Part shown: piece after piece, positions 38,615-47,611 of the stretch
Layout: each line of letters opens with the position of its first letter
Numbering within the stretch: position 1 is the first letter of the stretch
Assembly: GCF_001428825.1 (NCBI RefSeq)
Contig: NZ_LMIT01000010.1
Location: 257,723 to 318,855 of the forward strand
DNA length: 61,133 bases
Direction: 5' to 3'
DNA from: Nocardioides sp. Root240
GTDB lineage: Bacteria; Actinomycetota; Actinomycetes; Propionibacteriales; Nocardioidaceae
Notes under the pieces: generated by a model
What the model saw: only the letters and a program-made list of their open reading frames with translations
The model's database searches: none
Told to the model about the DNA's origin: nothing
Translations under genes and position numbers: made by a program

Positions 38615-39921
38615 GCGGTCACCTCCTGCCCGGCCCAGGCCGTGGACTTCGCGGGGTCGAACGGGCAGCCGCCGTGCTCGAGGTGGGCGAGGTACTCGTC
38701 GCGGAAGTGCTGGATCGAGCTGGAGACCGGGCTCGTCGCGCCGTCACCGAGGGCGCAGAAGGAGCGGCCCAGGATGTTGTCGCACTGGTCGAGCAGCTGG
38801 TCGAGGTCGGCCTCGGTGCCCTCGCCGTTCTCGAGCCGGGTGAGGGCCTGCACCAGCCACCACGTGCCCTCGCGGCACGGGGTGCACTTGCCGCAGGACT
38901 CGTGCTTGTAGAACTCGGTCCAGCGCAGCACCGCGCGCACGACGCAGACGGTCTCGTCGAACAGCTGCAGGGCGCGGGTGCCGAGCATCGAGCCGACGCC
39001 GCCGACGCCCTCGAAGTCGAGCGGTACGTCGAGGTGCTCGGCCGTGAGCAACGGGGTGCTGGAGCCGCCGGGCGTCCAGAACTTCAGCTGGTGGCCCTCG
39101 CGGATGCCGCCCGCGAGGTCGAGCAGCTCGCGCAGCGTGATGCCGAGGGGCGCTTCGTACTGCCCCGGCTTCTGCACGTGGCCCGACAGCGAGAAGATGC
39201 CGTGCCCCTTGGACTTCTCGGTGCCCATCGAGGCGAACCACGCAGCGCCGTTCTGGACGATGGCGGGGACCGAGGCGATCGACTCGACGTTGTTGATCAC
39301 CGTCGGGCTGGCGTAGAGACCGGCGACGGCCGGGAACGGCGGGCGCAGGCGCGGCTGGCCGCGACGGCCCTCGAGGCCCTCGAGCAGGGCCGTCTCCTCG
39401 CCGCAGATGTAGGCGCCGGCGCCGGCGTGGACGACGACGTCGAGGTCGTAGCCGGAGCCGTGGATGTCCTTGCCGAGGTGGCCGGCGGCATAGGCCTCGG
39501 CGACCGCGGCCTGGACCCGGCGGATGACCTGGACGACCTCGCCGCGGATGTAGATGAACGCCTTGTTGGCACGGATGGCGTAGGAGCTGATGATCACGCC
39601 CTCGACGAGGACGTGCGGGTTGCCCATCATCAGCGGGATGTCCTTGCAGGTGCCCGGCTCCGACTCGTCGGCGTTGACGACGAGGTACTTGGGCTTGGGG
39701 TTGTCCTGCGGGATGAAGGACCACTTCATGCCGGTCGGGAAGCCGGCGCCGCCGCGGCCGCGCAGGCCACTGTCCTTGACGGCGGTGATCACGTCGTCGG
39801 GGCTCATCGCGAAGGCGGTGTCGAGGGCGGCGTACCCGCCCCGGGCGGCGTACGTCGCCAGCTTCCAGCCCTGCTCGGCGTCCCACGTGTCCGTGAGGAC
39901 CGGGGTCAGCGTGTCAGCCAT
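38611..39921 (-). CDS. nuoF: NADH-quinone oxidoreductase subunit F
   Basis: A 436-residue subunit that binds NADH, FMN and the N3 cluster. The nucleotide/FMN region is [20 protein letters not shown] near residue 55 and [28 protein letters not shown] near 170; the 4Fe-4S site is [16 protein letters not shown] near 345, with a fourth cysteine in [14 protein letters not shown]. The gene overlaps nuoE by eight bases and nuoG by four. Confidence 0.97.
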   Translation of the reverse strand: MADTLTPVLTDTWDAEQGWKLATYAARGGYAALDTAFAMSPDDVITAVKDSGLRGRGGAGFPTGMKWSFIPQDNPKPKYLVVNADESEPGTCKDIPLMMGNPHVLVEGVIISSYAIRANKAFIYIRGEVVQVIRRVQAAVAEAYAAGHLGKDIHGSGYDLDVVVHAGAGAYICGEETALLEGLEGRRGQPRLRPPFPAVAGLYASPTVINNVESIASVPAIVQNGAAWFASMGTEKSKGHGIFSLSGHVQKPGQYEAPLGITLRELLDLAGGIREGHQLKFWTPGGSSTPLLTAEHLDVPLDFEGVGGVGSMLGTRALQLFDETVCVVRAVLRWTEFYKHESCGKCTPCREGTWWLVQALTRLENGEGTEADLDQLLDQCDNILGRSFCALGDGATSPVSSSIQHFRDEYLAHLEHGGCPFDPAKSTAWAGQEVTA

Positions 39922-40630
39922 CGGTGCCCTCCGCCTTCTGAGCTGCCTCGACGGCGGGCGTCGCCGCCGGGTCGGGAGCCGTCCAGCCGCGCTCGCGCGC
40001 GATCCTCAGGCCGGCGAGGCTGGCCTCGCCCGCCGTCGGCCCCTCGTCGACGCGCCCGTCGGGGAAGCCGGCGAGCACCCGCTCGGCCTCGCGCCAGGTG
40101 CACAGCTTGGGCCCGCGGGTGGAGCTGACGTCGTGGCCGGCGCGCAGCGCCTCGACCACCTGGACCGCCGACTCGGGGGTCTGGTTGTCCATGAACTCCC
40201 AGTTGACCATCACGACCGGGGCGTAGTCGCAGGCGGCGTTGCACTCGATGTGCTCGAGGCTGACCGTCCGGGAGTCGCCCTGGCGCTGGGCCGCGACCTC
40301 GTCGTTGCCGATGTCGAGGTGCTGCTTGAGGCGGCTGAAGATCTCGTCGCCACCCATCACCGCGCAGAGCGTGTTGGTGCAGACGCCGACGTGGTAGTCG
40401 CCGACGCCGTGCTTCTTGTACATCGTGTAGAAGGTCGCGACGCCGTTGACCTCGGCCGGGCTGATGTCGAGGATCGCGGCGCAGGCCTCGACCCCCTCCG
40501 GGGTGATCCGGCCCTGCACCGACTGCACGAGGTGCAGCATCGGCAGCAGGCCGGAGCGGGCCTCGGGGTAGCGGGCAGCGATCTCGCGGAGCTCGCCGAG
40601 CGTCTTGTCGTCCAGTGGCGCAGCGCTCAT
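39914..40630 (-). CDS. nuoE: NADH-quinone oxidoreductase subunit E
   Basis: A 238-residue thioredoxin-fold subunit carrying the 2Fe-2S cluster N1a. The four cysteines are in [14 protein letters not shown] near residue 85 and in [19 protein letters not shown] near 130. ATG 40630 overlaps the nuoD stop. The last 60 residues form an Ala/Glu-rich extension beyond the typical length. Confidence 0.95.
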   Translation of the reverse strand: MSAAPLDDKTLGELREIAARYPEARSGLLPMLHLVQSVQGRITPEGVEACAAILDISPAEVNGVATFYTMYKKHGVGDYHVGVCTNTLCAVMGGDEIFSRLKQHLDIGNDEVAAQRQGDSRTVSLEHIECNAACDYAPVVMVNWEFMDNQTPESAVQVVEALRAGHDVSSTRGPKLCTWREAERVLAGFPDGRVDEGPTAGEASLAGLRIARERGWTAPDPAATPAVEAAQKAEGTDG

Positions 40631-41964
40631 CGGTCGACGCCTCCCATCACGGGGTCGATGCTCGCGATGGCGACGATGACGTCGGCGATCTGGCCGCCTT
40701 CGCTCATGACGCCCATCGCCTGGAGGTTGTTGAACGACGGGTCGCGGAAGTGCGCCCGGAAGGGACGGGTGCCGCCGTCGGAGACGACGTGCGCGCCCAG
40801 CTCCCCGCGCGGCGACTCGACCGGCACGTAGGCCTGTCCGGCCGGTACGCGGAAGCCCTCGGTCACCAGCTTGAAGTGGTGGATGAGGGCCTCCATCGAC
40901 TCGCCCATGATGTGACGGATGTGGTCGAGGCTGTTGCCCATGCCGTCGCTGCCGATGGACAGCTGGCTGGGCCAGGCGACCTTCTTGTCGGCGACCATGA
41001 CCGGGGCGCCTTCGAGCTTCGCCAGCCGGTCGGCGGCCTGCTCGATGATCCGCAGCGACTCCCACATCTCGTTGAGGCGCACGCGGAACCGGCCGTAGGA
41101 GTCGGCGGTGTCCCACGTCTGCACGTCGAAGTCATAGGTCTCGTAGCCGCAGTAGGGCTGCGCCTTGCGCAGGTCGAAGCCGTAGCCGGTGCTGCGCAGG
41201 ACCGGGCCGGTGAGGCCGAGCGCCATGCAGCCCTCGAGGTCGAGGTGGCCGACGTTCTCCAGGCGGGCCTTGAAGATCGGGTTCGCGTTGCAGAGCGCGG
41301 CGTACTCCGGGAGGCGCTTCTTCATCAGCGCGACGAAGTCGCGGATCTGGTCGAGCGCGCCCGGAGGCATGTCCTGCGCGACGCCGCCGGGGCGGATGAA
41401 CGCATGGTTCATCCGCAGGCCGGTGATCAGCTCGAACAGGTCGAGCACGAGCTCGCGCTCACGGAAGCCGATCGTCATCACGGTCAGCGCGCCGATCTCC
41501 ATGCCGCCGGTCGCGATGCAGACCAGGTGGGAGGAGATCCGGTTGAGCTCCATGAGCAGGACCCGCATGACCTGGGCCTTCTCGGGGATGTCGTCCTCGA
41601 TGTCGAGCAGCCGCTCGACGCCCAGGACGTAGGTCATCTCGTTGTAGAACGGCGAGAGGTAGTCCATCCGGGTGCAGAACGTGACGCCCTGCGTCCAGGT
41701 GCGGTACTCCATGTTCTTCTCGATGCCGGTGTGGAGGTAGCCGATGCCGCAGCGGGCCTCGGTGACCGTCTCACCCTCGATCTCGAGGATCAGCCGGAGC
41801 ACGCCGTGCGTGGACGGGTGCTGCGGCCCCATGTTGACCACGACCCGCTCGGCCGCGTCGCCCTCGCCGAGGCCGGACGCGATGTCGCCCCAGTCCTGGC
41901 CGGAGACCGTGAAGACCTTGCCGTCAGAGGTGTCCGCCGGGTCGGCGTAGAAGTCGGTGCTCAT
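40627..41964 (-). CDS. nuoD: NADH-quinone oxidoreductase subunit D
   Basis: A 445-residue subunit, a relative of NiFe-hydrogenase large subunits, that forms the quinone site with NuoB. Key segments are [21 protein letters not shown] near residue 45, [20 protein letters not shown] near 75, and [31 protein letters not shown] near 380. The start is ATG 41964; upstream in-frame codons up to 42102 are poor. A 70-bp gap separates it from nuoC, the widest gap inside the operon; I see no promoter in it. Confidence 0.96.
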   Translation of the reverse strand: MSTDFYADPADTSDGKVFTVSGQDWGDIASGLGEGDAAERVVVNMGPQHPSTHGVLRLILEIEGETVTEARCGIGYLHTGIEKNMEYRTWTQGVTFCTRMDYLSPFYNEMTYVLGVERLLDIEDDIPEKAQVMRVLLMELNRISSHLVCIATGGMEIGALTVMTIGFRERELVLDLFELITGLRMNHAFIRPGGVAQDMPPGALDQIRDFVALMKKRLPEYAALCNANPIFKARLENVGHLDLEGCMALGLTGPVLRSTGYGFDLRKAQPYCGYETYDFDVQTWDTADSYGRFRVRLNEMWESLRIIEQAADRLAKLEGAPVMVADKKVAWPSQLSIGSDGMGNSLDHIRHIMGESMEALIHHFKLVTEGFRVPAGQAYVPVESPRGELGAHVVSDGGTRPFRAHFRDPSFNNLQAMGVMSEGGQIADVIVAIASIDPVMGGVDR

Positions 41965-42034
41965 GCCGGGGTCCCCGATCGATGGAGCGTCGCCGAGCGA
42001 AGCGGGGGAGTGAAGAATCGAGTGGGGTGATTCA

Positions 42035-42766
42035 TCAGTTGTAAGACCTCCGCTGGTCCGGCGGCGGGACGGTGGCGCCCTTGTACTCGACGGGGATGCC
42101 ACCCAGGGGGTAGTCCTTGCGCTGCGGGTGACCCGGCCAGTCGTCGGGCATGAGGATCCGGGTCAGCGCCGGGTGCCCGTCGAACTGGAGGCCGAACATG
42201 TCCCAGGTCTCGCGCTCGTGCCAGTCGGCCGCGGGATAGATCGGCACCATCGACGGGATGTGCGGGTCGCTGTCGGGAGCGCTGGTCTCCACGCGGATGC
42301 GCCGGTTCCAGGTGAACGACGCCAGGTGGTAGACCGCGTGCAGCTCGCGCCCGGCGTCACCCGGGTAGTGCACGCCGTTGACACCCGAGAGGAACTCGAA
42401 GCGCAGCGCCGGGTCGTCGCGGATCAGCCTCATCGCCGCGACCAGGTGGTCGCGGTGCACGTGGAAGGTGATCTCGCCACGGTGGATCACGACCTGCTCG
42501 ACGAGCGGGTCGAGCTTGTCGGCGACGGTGTCGAACCAGCCTCCGTACGGGCGCTGCGCGGCACCGGGGAGGACCACCGGGGCGACCAGTCCGCCGTACC
42601 CGCTGGTGTCGCCGGAGCCCTTGACGCCGAACATGCCCTGGCGCTCGCCCACGGCGCGCACCTCGACGCCGGGCTCACCGAGCGCCTCGGGGGCGTTCTC
42701 GGGCGACTGCTCGGTCGCCGGCTGCTCGACGGCCTTCGCGGGGCCGGCGGGCTTGTCGTCGCTCAT
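42035..42766 (-). CDS. nuoC: NADH-quinone oxidoreductase subunit C
   Basis: A 243-residue 30-kDa subunit. The core is from about residue 85 ([29 protein letters not shown]) and carries the 30-kDa signature [40 protein letters not shown] near 190. The first 80 residues are a low-complexity Pro/Ala/Glu-rich extension. It overlaps nuoB by four bases. Confidence 0.96.
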   Translation of the reverse strand: MSDDKPAGPAKAVEQPATEQSPENAPEALGEPGVEVRAVGERQGMFGVKGSGDTSGYGGLVAPVVLPGAAQRPYGGWFDTVADKLDPLVEQVVIHRGEITFHVHRDHLVAAMRLIRDDPALRFEFLSGVNGVHYPGDAGRELHAVYHLASFTWNRRIRVETSAPDSDPHIPSMVPIYPAADWHERETWDMFGLQFDGHPALTRILMPDDWPGHPQRKDYPLGGIPVEYKGATVPPPDQRRSYN

Positions 42767-43320
42767 CGGAGAAGTCCTCGCTGGTCACCGGTGGGCAGCG
42801 CGATCAGCGCCTCGGCCTCGAGCTCGCGGATCTGCGCCTCGCGGTTCTTGCCGAAGGGGGTGTCGTGCTGGACCTTGTCGTGGAGCTTGAGGATCGCGTC
42901 GATCAGCATCTCCGGCCGCGGCGGGCAGCCCGGGAGGTACATGTCGACGGGGACGACGTGGTCGACGCCCTGGACGATCGCGTAGTTGTTGAACATGCCG
43001 CCGCTGCTGGCGCACACGCCCATCGCGAGCACCCACTTGGGCTCGGCCATCTGGTCGTAGATCTGGCGCAGGACCGGCGCCATCTTCTGGCTCACCCGGC
43101 CCGCCACGATCATCAGGTCGGCCTGGCGCGGGCTGGCCCGGAAGACCTCCATGCCGAAGCGCGCGAGGTCGTACTTCGGGCCGCCGCTCGTCATCATCTC
43201 GATGGCGCAGCAGGCCAGGCCGAAGGTCGCGGGCCAGAAGCTGGCCTTGCGCATGTAGCCGGCCAGTCCCTCGACCGTGCTGAGCAGGACTCCCTCGGGG
43301 AGCTTCTCCTCGATACCCAT
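42763..43320 (-). CDS. nuoB: NADH-quinone oxidoreductase subunit B
   Basis: A 185-residue subunit that holds cluster N2, the last electron donor to quinone. Cysteine ligands are visible in [11 protein letters not shown] near residue 35, [19 protein letters not shown] near 100 and [16 protein letters not shown] near 130. It lies 16 bp after nuoA and overlaps nuoC. Length is normal. Confidence 0.97.
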   Translation of the reverse strand: MGIEEKLPEGVLLSTVEGLAGYMRKASFWPATFGLACCAIEMMTSGGPKYDLARFGMEVFRASPRQADLMIVAGRVSQKMAPVLRQIYDQMAEPKWVLAMGVCASSGGMFNNYAIVQGVDHVVPVDMYLPGCPPRPEMLIDAILKLHDKVQHDTPFGKNREAQIRELEAEALIALPTGDQRGLLR

Positions 43321-43336
43321 GGGTTCTCGTTCCTTC

Positions 43337-43693
43337 TCAGTCCCAGTCGAGGCCGCCGCGGCGCCACACGTAGGCGTAGGCGACGAACACAGTGGCGATG
43401 AAGAGCACCATCTCGACCAGCCCGAACCACGCCATGTTGTCCAGCTGCATGGCCCACGGGTAGAGGAAGATGATCTCGATGTCGAAGACGATGAAGAGCA
43501 TCGCGGTGATGTAGTACTTCACCGGGAAGCGGCCGCTGAGGGCCTGGGGCGTCGGCTCGATGCCGCACTCGTAGGAGTCCATCTTCGCGCGGTTGTAGCG
43601 GCGCGGGCCCACCATCGTGCTCATCGCGACCGAGCCGACCGCGAACAACGCGGCGAGAGCGGCGAGCACCAGGACCGGTGTGTAGAGCTCCAT
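43337..43693 (-). CDS. nuoA: NADH-quinone oxidoreductase subunit A
   Basis: A 118-residue subunit with three membrane helices and the first gene of the nuo operon. Family signatures are [45 protein letters not shown]. The start is ATG 43693, preceded by GGGAGG; in-frame codons upstream to 43774 are rejected. The promoter region with a CRP-like site lies just upstream. Confidence 0.96.
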   Translation of the reverse strand: MELYTPVLVLAALAALFAVGSVAMSTMVGPRRYNRAKMDSYECGIEPTPQALSGRFPVKYYITAMLFIVFDIEIIFLYPWAMQLDNMAWFGLVEMVLFIATVFVAYAYVWRRGGLDWD

Positions 43694-43714
43694 TGAGCCT
43701 CCCTCTCGTGATCT

Positions 43715-43730
43715 TGTGAACAGAATCACT
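43715..43730. promoter_or_regulatory. CRP/GlxR-like site before nuoA
   Basis: TGTGAACAGAATCACT matches nine of ten half-site bases of the CRP-family consensus TGTGA-N6-TCACA and sits 22-37 bp before the nuoA ATG. The 22-bp context from 43708 to 43729 is itself an imperfect palindrome. No CRP gene is in the window. Confidence 0.5.
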
Positions 43731-43790
43731 AGTGGCGTGGCACACATCCTGCCACTCCCTTCGCGGGCGCGCACAGGGGGGTCGGATCCA

Positions 43791-43814
43791 CCGCAAAGGG
43801 GGTCTGACCTGCGG
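43791..43814 (-). terminator. Possible hairpin between the menG unit and nuoA
   Basis: CCGCA (43791-43795) pairs with TGCGG (43810-43814), with GGTC/GACC pairing inside. It is 28-51 bp after the stop of the small membrane-protein gene and may separate the menG unit from nuo transcription. Confidence 0.35.
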
Positions 43815-43841
43815 ATTTAGCGCATGAGAGGGTTGCGAAAA

Positions 43842-44336
43842 TCAGGAGGGCGCCGAGGGCGTCCCGGGCCGGGGCCCGATGCGGTCGAGCCAGGGGTCGG
43901 GGAAGAGCTGGCGCGGGATCATCAGCCACTTGCCGCCGACGAGGTCGCGGACGGCGAGCAGGTCGGGTCCGGGGCGGGGGCGGCGGAGGCGGAGCCAGGG
44001 GAGATCGACGTCGCCGGTGGCGGTGTGCAGCACCAGGCGGGAGTCGTCGACCTCGGCGCTGACCTCGGTCCCGACCGGGTACGACGTCGCGAACTCGCGC
44101 GCGGCCGCACGACCGCCGCGGAACCACGACCAGCCCGAGGCGAGCAGGCCGATGACGAGCAGCAGGACGAAGCCGAGCGGGGCCCACCCGCGCAGGGTGC
44201 CGATGAGGCTGCCGAGCACGACCATGATCAGCAGCACGGGCAGGCCGACGAGACGCCAGGACAGGCGGGTGCCGGCGCGGGTCAGCTGCTCGAGCTCGGA
44301 CGCGGTCGGGGTCCAGGTGACGCGGTCGCCGGACAT
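43842..44336 (-). CDS. Two-helix membrane protein with YcxB-like C-terminal domain
   Basis: A 164-residue protein. Two predicted helices (residues about 28-45 and 52-70) are followed by a soluble domain whose ending LAVRDLVGGKWLMIPRQLFPD looks like the YcxB/PH-like domain that follows a membrane hairpin in many small bacterial proteins. Function is not known. It lies seven bases after menG and ends before the nuo promoter, so it is likely co-transcribed with menG. In many actinobacteria I would expect a geranylgeranyl reductase gene in this slot; none is seen here. Confidence 0.75.
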   Translation of the reverse strand: MSGDRVTWTPTASELEQLTRAGTRLSWRLVGLPVLLIMVVLGSLIGTLRGWAPLGFVLLLVIGLLASGWSWFRGGRAAAREFATSYPVGTEVSAEVDDSRLVLHTATGDVDLPWLRLRRPRPGPDLLAVRDLVGGKWLMIPRQLFPDPWLDRIGPRPGTPSAPS

Positions 44337-44343
44337 GCGGGGC

Positions 44344-45033
44344 TCAGGCGGTGGCGCGGTGCAGGGTGACGATGCCGCCCGAGAGGTTGCGCCACTCGGC
44401 GCCGGTCCAGCCCGCGTCGCCGATCATCGCGGCGAGGCCGGCCTGGTCGGGCCAGGCGCGGATGGACTCGGCGAGGTAGACGTAGGCGTCGGGCGCGGAG
44501 GAGACCGCGCGGGCCACGGGCGGGAGCGCCTTCATGAGGTACTCGATGTAGACCGTGCGCCACGGCTTCCACGTCGGGTGGCTGAACTCGCAGACCACCA
44601 GGCGCCCACCCGGCTTGGTGACGCGGCGCATCTCGGCGAGACCCGCCAGCGGGTCCACGATGTTGCGCAGGCCGAAGGAGATGGTGACCGCATCGAAGGT
44701 GTCGTCGCGGAACGGCAGCTTCGTGCCGTCGCCGGCCGTGAACGGCAGGTGCGGGAGCTGCTGCTTGCCGACCTGCAGCATGCCGACGGAGAAGTCGCAC
44801 GGGATGACGGTCGCGCCCGCGTCGCGGAAGGGCTGGCTCGACGTACCGGTGCCGGCAGCGAGGTCGAGCACCCGGTCGCCGTACGACGGGTCGACGGCCG
44901 CGAGCACCTCCTTGCGCCAGCGCCGGTCCTGGCCGAACGAGAGGATGTCGTTGGTCAGGTCGTAGCGCTTCGCGACGGCGTCGAACATGCGTCGGACGTC
45001 GGCGGGCTGCTTGTCGAGCTCTGCGCGGGGCAC
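44344..45033 (-). CDS. menG: Demethylmenaquinone methyltransferase
   Basis: A 229-residue SAM-dependent methyltransferase of the UbiE/MenG family that performs the last step of menaquinone synthesis by C-methylating demethylmenaquinone. Signatures are [23 protein letters not shown] near residue 50, [22 protein letters not shown] near 120 and [16 protein letters not shown] near 145. It starts at GTG 45033 with TAGGCT six bases upstream (leaderless type). Its position before the nuo operon pairs quinone maturation with complex I. Confidence 0.93.
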   Translation of the reverse strand: MPRAELDKQPADVRRMFDAVAKRYDLTNDILSFGQDRRWRKEVLAAVDPSYGDRVLDLAAGTGTSSQPFRDAGATVIPCDFSVGMLQVGKQQLPHLPFTAGDGTKLPFRDDTFDAVTISFGLRNIVDPLAGLAEMRRVTKPGGRLVVCEFSHPTWKPWRTVYIEYLMKALPPVARAVSSAPDAYVYLAESIRAWPDQAGLAAMIGDAGWTGAEWRNLSGGIVTLHRATA

Positions 45034-45039
45034 CGCCGC

Positions 45040-45045
45040 AGCCTA
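45040..45045 (-). promoter_or_regulatory. -10 hexamer TAGGCT of leaderless menG
   Basis: On the minus strand TAGGCT ends six bases before GTG 45033; the same hexamer and spacing occur at rarD and at the gene ending at 15982. Confidence 0.5.
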
Positions 45046-45170
45046 GTCGCCGGGCGTCGGCGCGCAGCCGGGGGTCACCGTGGTCGCGCCGACCGCCGTT
45101 TCTGGACGGAGGGGCGCGCGGAGTCGAACTCGTACGCAACCAAGTGGGCGGTCGTGGCGTCTACAAGGGC

Positions 45171-46157
45171 ATGAACACCAAGGCACGCCTCGCTCGCCGG
45201 CTCACGCTCGTCACCGTGCTCGCGGCGCTCTGCTCCGTCCTCGCGTACGGCGTCGGCTACGCCGTGCGCGGGCAGGCCCTGCCGTGGGAGGGCTCGTCGA
45301 AGACCTCCGCGGCGCCGCACGACCAGCGCGGCGGCGTCCGCGACGGCAAGGGGGCGGACCCGACGCCGTCGGGCACGCCCGCGGACGAACCGGCGACCGA
45401 CCCGTCAGGTACGCCGGACGACGAGCCCTCCTCGTCGCAGGGCATCCCCGACCCGACGCCCTCCGACGAGCCGGACCCGACCCAGGAGCCTGGCCCCCCG
45501 CCGGCCGGCCCGGCACTGCTCTCCCCCGGCGACAAGGGTCCCGAGGTCCGCGACCTGCAGGCCCGGCTCAAGCAGATCGACTGGTTCAGCGGCGACGTGA
45601 CCGACAACTACGGCGACGTCACGGCCGAGGCGGTGCGTGGGTTCCAGGCCAAGCGCGGCTTCGAGGCGACCGGCGTGGTCGACCAGCGCACCCTGGACCG
45701 GCTGCACGAGATGACCCGCGAGCCGAGCAAGGCCGAGCTGACCAACCAGCCGCCTCCGGGTGACGGTGGGAACGTGCCCGGTCCGCTCGACCCGCGCTGC
45801 ACCACCGGTCGCGTGCTGTGCATCGACAAGTCCAGCCGCACCCTGCGCTGGGTGGTCGACGGCGACGTCCGCAAGACGGTGGACGTGCGCTTCGGCTCCG
45901 CCGAGCTGCCGACCCGTGAGGGCGTGTTCTCGATCGAGCGCAAGAGCCGCGACCACGTGTCGTCGATCTACCACACGCCGATGCCGTTCGCGATGTTCTT
46001 CAGCCGCGGCCAGGCGGTGCACTACTCGCCCGACTTCGCGGCACGCGGCTACAACGGGGCGTCCCACGGGTGCGTCAACGTCCGCGACCACGAGGCCGTC
46101 GCGTGGCTCTTCGACCAGGTCGTCGTCGGCGACAAGGTCGTCATCTACTGGAGCTGA
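45171..46157 (+). CDS. L,D-transpeptidase with peptidoglycan-binding domain
   Basis: A 328-residue exported enzyme that forms non-classical peptidoglycan cross-links. A membrane anchor or signal occupies residues about 12-35. A long Pro/Asp/Ser/Thr-rich linker spans 45-115. A PG-binding-1 domain follows (GPEVRDLQARLKQI to GVVDQRTLDRL, about 120-180), then the YkuD catalytic domain. Its active site is SHGCVNVRDHEAVAWLF near residue 300, with the upstream histidine in HYSPDF. Start at ATG 45171; the 137-bp region upstream to menG shows no other gene. Confidence 0.9.
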   Translation: MNTKARLARRLTLVTVLAALCSVLAYGVGYAVRGQALPWEGSSKTSAAPHDQRGGVRDGKGADPTPSGTPADEPATDPSGTPDDEPSSSQGIPDPTPSDEPDPTQEPGPPPAGPALLSPGDKGPEVRDLQARLKQIDWFSGDVTDNYGDVTAEAVRGFQAKRGFEATGVVDQRTLDRLHEMTREPSKAELTNQPPPGDGGNVPGPLDPRCTTGRVLCIDKSSRTLRWVVDGDVRKTVDVRFGSAELPTREGVFSIERKSRDHVSSIYHTPMPFAMFFSRGQAVHYSPDFAARGYNGASHGCVNVRDHEAVAWLFDQVVVGDKVVIYWS

Positions 46158-46184
46158 GTCGCCCCGTAGGACGTCCCGCGCGGC

Positions 46185-46862
46185 TCAGTCGTCCGAGGCG
46201 GTCTTCTCGAGGACCAGGTCGAGGTACTGCACGGCCTCCTCGGGCTTGAGCCCACTGCTGTAGAGGTCGTAGGTGAGGCCGTCGCGCTCGGCGCGGCACT
46301 CGACCTGGTAGTTGGAGCCGTCGGGCTCCGCGCCGGTCGGGGCGCCGGTCGTGGGGTCGAGCGGCTCGGACCAGATGAGCGAGCAGCGGCGCCCGTCGAG
46401 CTCCTTGAGCTCGTAGTGGGTGCCGGACTGCTCGATCGGGAACGGGCCGCTGGGGATCACCAGGCCGGCGTCACCGGGGACGACGGTCACGGCGAACTGC
46501 GCCGGACGGGCCTGCGACTGGGCGGCGCCGGCGAGTGCCTTGGCGTCGATGTAGGAGCGGGCGACCGCGCCGTCGTACATGGCGGCGAGGTTGCTGGAGG
46601 CCTCGGACTCGCTCTTCAGGGCGCCGTCGGCGACCGTCTTGAGCTCCTCGGCGGACGAGGTGCCGCCGGTGTCCTCGGTGGTCAGCGCGGCGAGCGCGAC
46701 GAAGCGGTCGTCGAGGCGGTCCGGCAGTGCGGGCAGGTCCGTGGCCGAGGCCTTGTCCGGCTCGTCGACGACCTTGGGCAGGCCGACGCCGAACCCGACG
46801 GCACCGGCGAGGAGGACGGCACCGGTGGCGACACCGGCGAAGGTCGAGCGTGCGATCGGCAT
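46185..46862 (-). CDS. Membrane-anchored exported protein of unknown function
   Basis: A 225-residue protein with an N-terminal hydrophobic segment (residues about 7-28) and a hydrophilic remainder. Two cysteines in the C-terminal half (RRCSLIW and YQVECRAERDG) could form a disulfide outside the cell. I do not recognise a family. It is convergent with the L,D-transpeptidase gene across 27 bp. Start chosen at ATG 46862, with CATCAT six bases upstream; a longer start at 46883 is less likely. Confidence 0.7.
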   Translation of the reverse strand: MPIARSTFAGVATGAVLLAGAVGFGVGLPKVVDEPDKASATDLPALPDRLDDRFVALAALTTEDTGGTSSAEELKTVADGALKSESEASSNLAAMYDGAVARSYIDAKALAGAAQSQARPAQFAVTVVPGDAGLVIPSGPFPIEQSGTHYELKELDGRRCSLIWSEPLDPTTGAPTGAEPDGSNYQVECRAERDGLTYDLYSSGLKPEEAVQYLDLVLEKTASDD

Positions 46863-46925
46863 TCGGCCATGATGCCCGGTCAACCTGAGAGCCCGCGGAC
46901 CGGGGCTGCTGGACGAGACGTGGCG

Positions 46926-47564
46926 TCAGAGGTCGGAGCCGTCGGGCAAGCGCACGTAGTCGAGGCCGCGCGCCCCGAGCAGCCGCCCGAACTGCCCGTC
47001 GACGATCCCGAGGCCCTCACCGGAGTAGACCCGGTCGTGGATGGCGACATTGCGCGGGGCCCCGACGGCGCGCGCGAAGTCGATGCCCTCGGAGGCGCGC
47101 ATCCAGGGCGCGCACACCGGTGCGAGCAGGACGTCGACCGGCCGGCCCGGCACGGTCAGCGCGTCGCCCGGGTGGAAGACGGTCTGCTCGCCGAGGGAGA
47201 GCAGGTAGCCGCTGTTGTGGAAGCGCGGCAGGTCCGGGTGGATCACGGCGTGCAGCTCGCCGATCGCGCGCACCCCGATGTCCCCGATCGCCCAGGCCTC
47301 GTCGGGTCCGACCACGGTGACCCGCTCGGCGACGTCGGGCGCCGCGTCACGGATCTGCGCGGCCACCGCGGCGATCGTGAAGATCGGCGCGTCGGTGGCG
47401 CGCAGGTGCTCGACGTCGAAGTGGTCGGGGTGCTCGTGGGTGATCAGCACGGCGTCGACGCCGTCGACGCACTCGCGCTGGCTCCACATGCCGGGGTCGA
47501 GGACCAGGGTGGTCCCGTCGTGCTCGATCCGTACGGCGGCGTGGCCGAACTTGGTCAGGCGCAT
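46926..47564 (-). CDS. UlaG-like metallo-beta-lactamase-fold hydrolase
   Basis: A 212-residue protein of the MBL-fold superfamily. The metal-binding motif is ITHEHPDHFD near residue 40; the other ligands are suggested by VIHPDLPRF near 110, VFHPGDAL near 130 and VAIHDRVYSGEG near 175. The start LTKFGHAAVRIEHDGTTLVLDPG is typical of UlaG/YtnP-like or RNase Z-like hydrolases with unknown substrate. TACGGT lies six bases before the ATG. Confidence 0.85.
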   Translation of the reverse strand: MRLTKFGHAAVRIEHDGTTLVLDPGMWSQRECVDGVDAVLITHEHPDHFDVEHLRATDAPIFTIAAVAAQIRDAAPDVAERVTVVGPDEAWAIGDIGVRAIGELHAVIHPDLPRFHNSGYLLSLGEQTVFHPGDALTVPGRPVDVLLAPVCAPWMRASEGIDFARAVGAPRNVAIHDRVYSGEGLGIVDGQFGRLLGARGLDYVRLPDGSDL

Positions 47565-47570
47565 GCGACC

Positions 47571-47576
47571 ACCGTA
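47571..47576 (-). promoter_or_regulatory. -10 hexamer TACGGT of leaderless hydrolase gene
   Basis: On the minus strand TACGGT ends six bases before the ATG at 47564. Confidence 0.45.
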
Positions 47577-47611
47577 TCCGGGCGTCGTACGCGTCGTACG
47601 GGAACGTCAGG

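Noticed and set aside
36188..38911. A 907-codon open frame opposite nuoG and nuoF
   Set aside because: It lacks stops only because of the high-GC codon bias of the real minus-strand genes; its product is Arg/Gly/Asp-rich with no domains.
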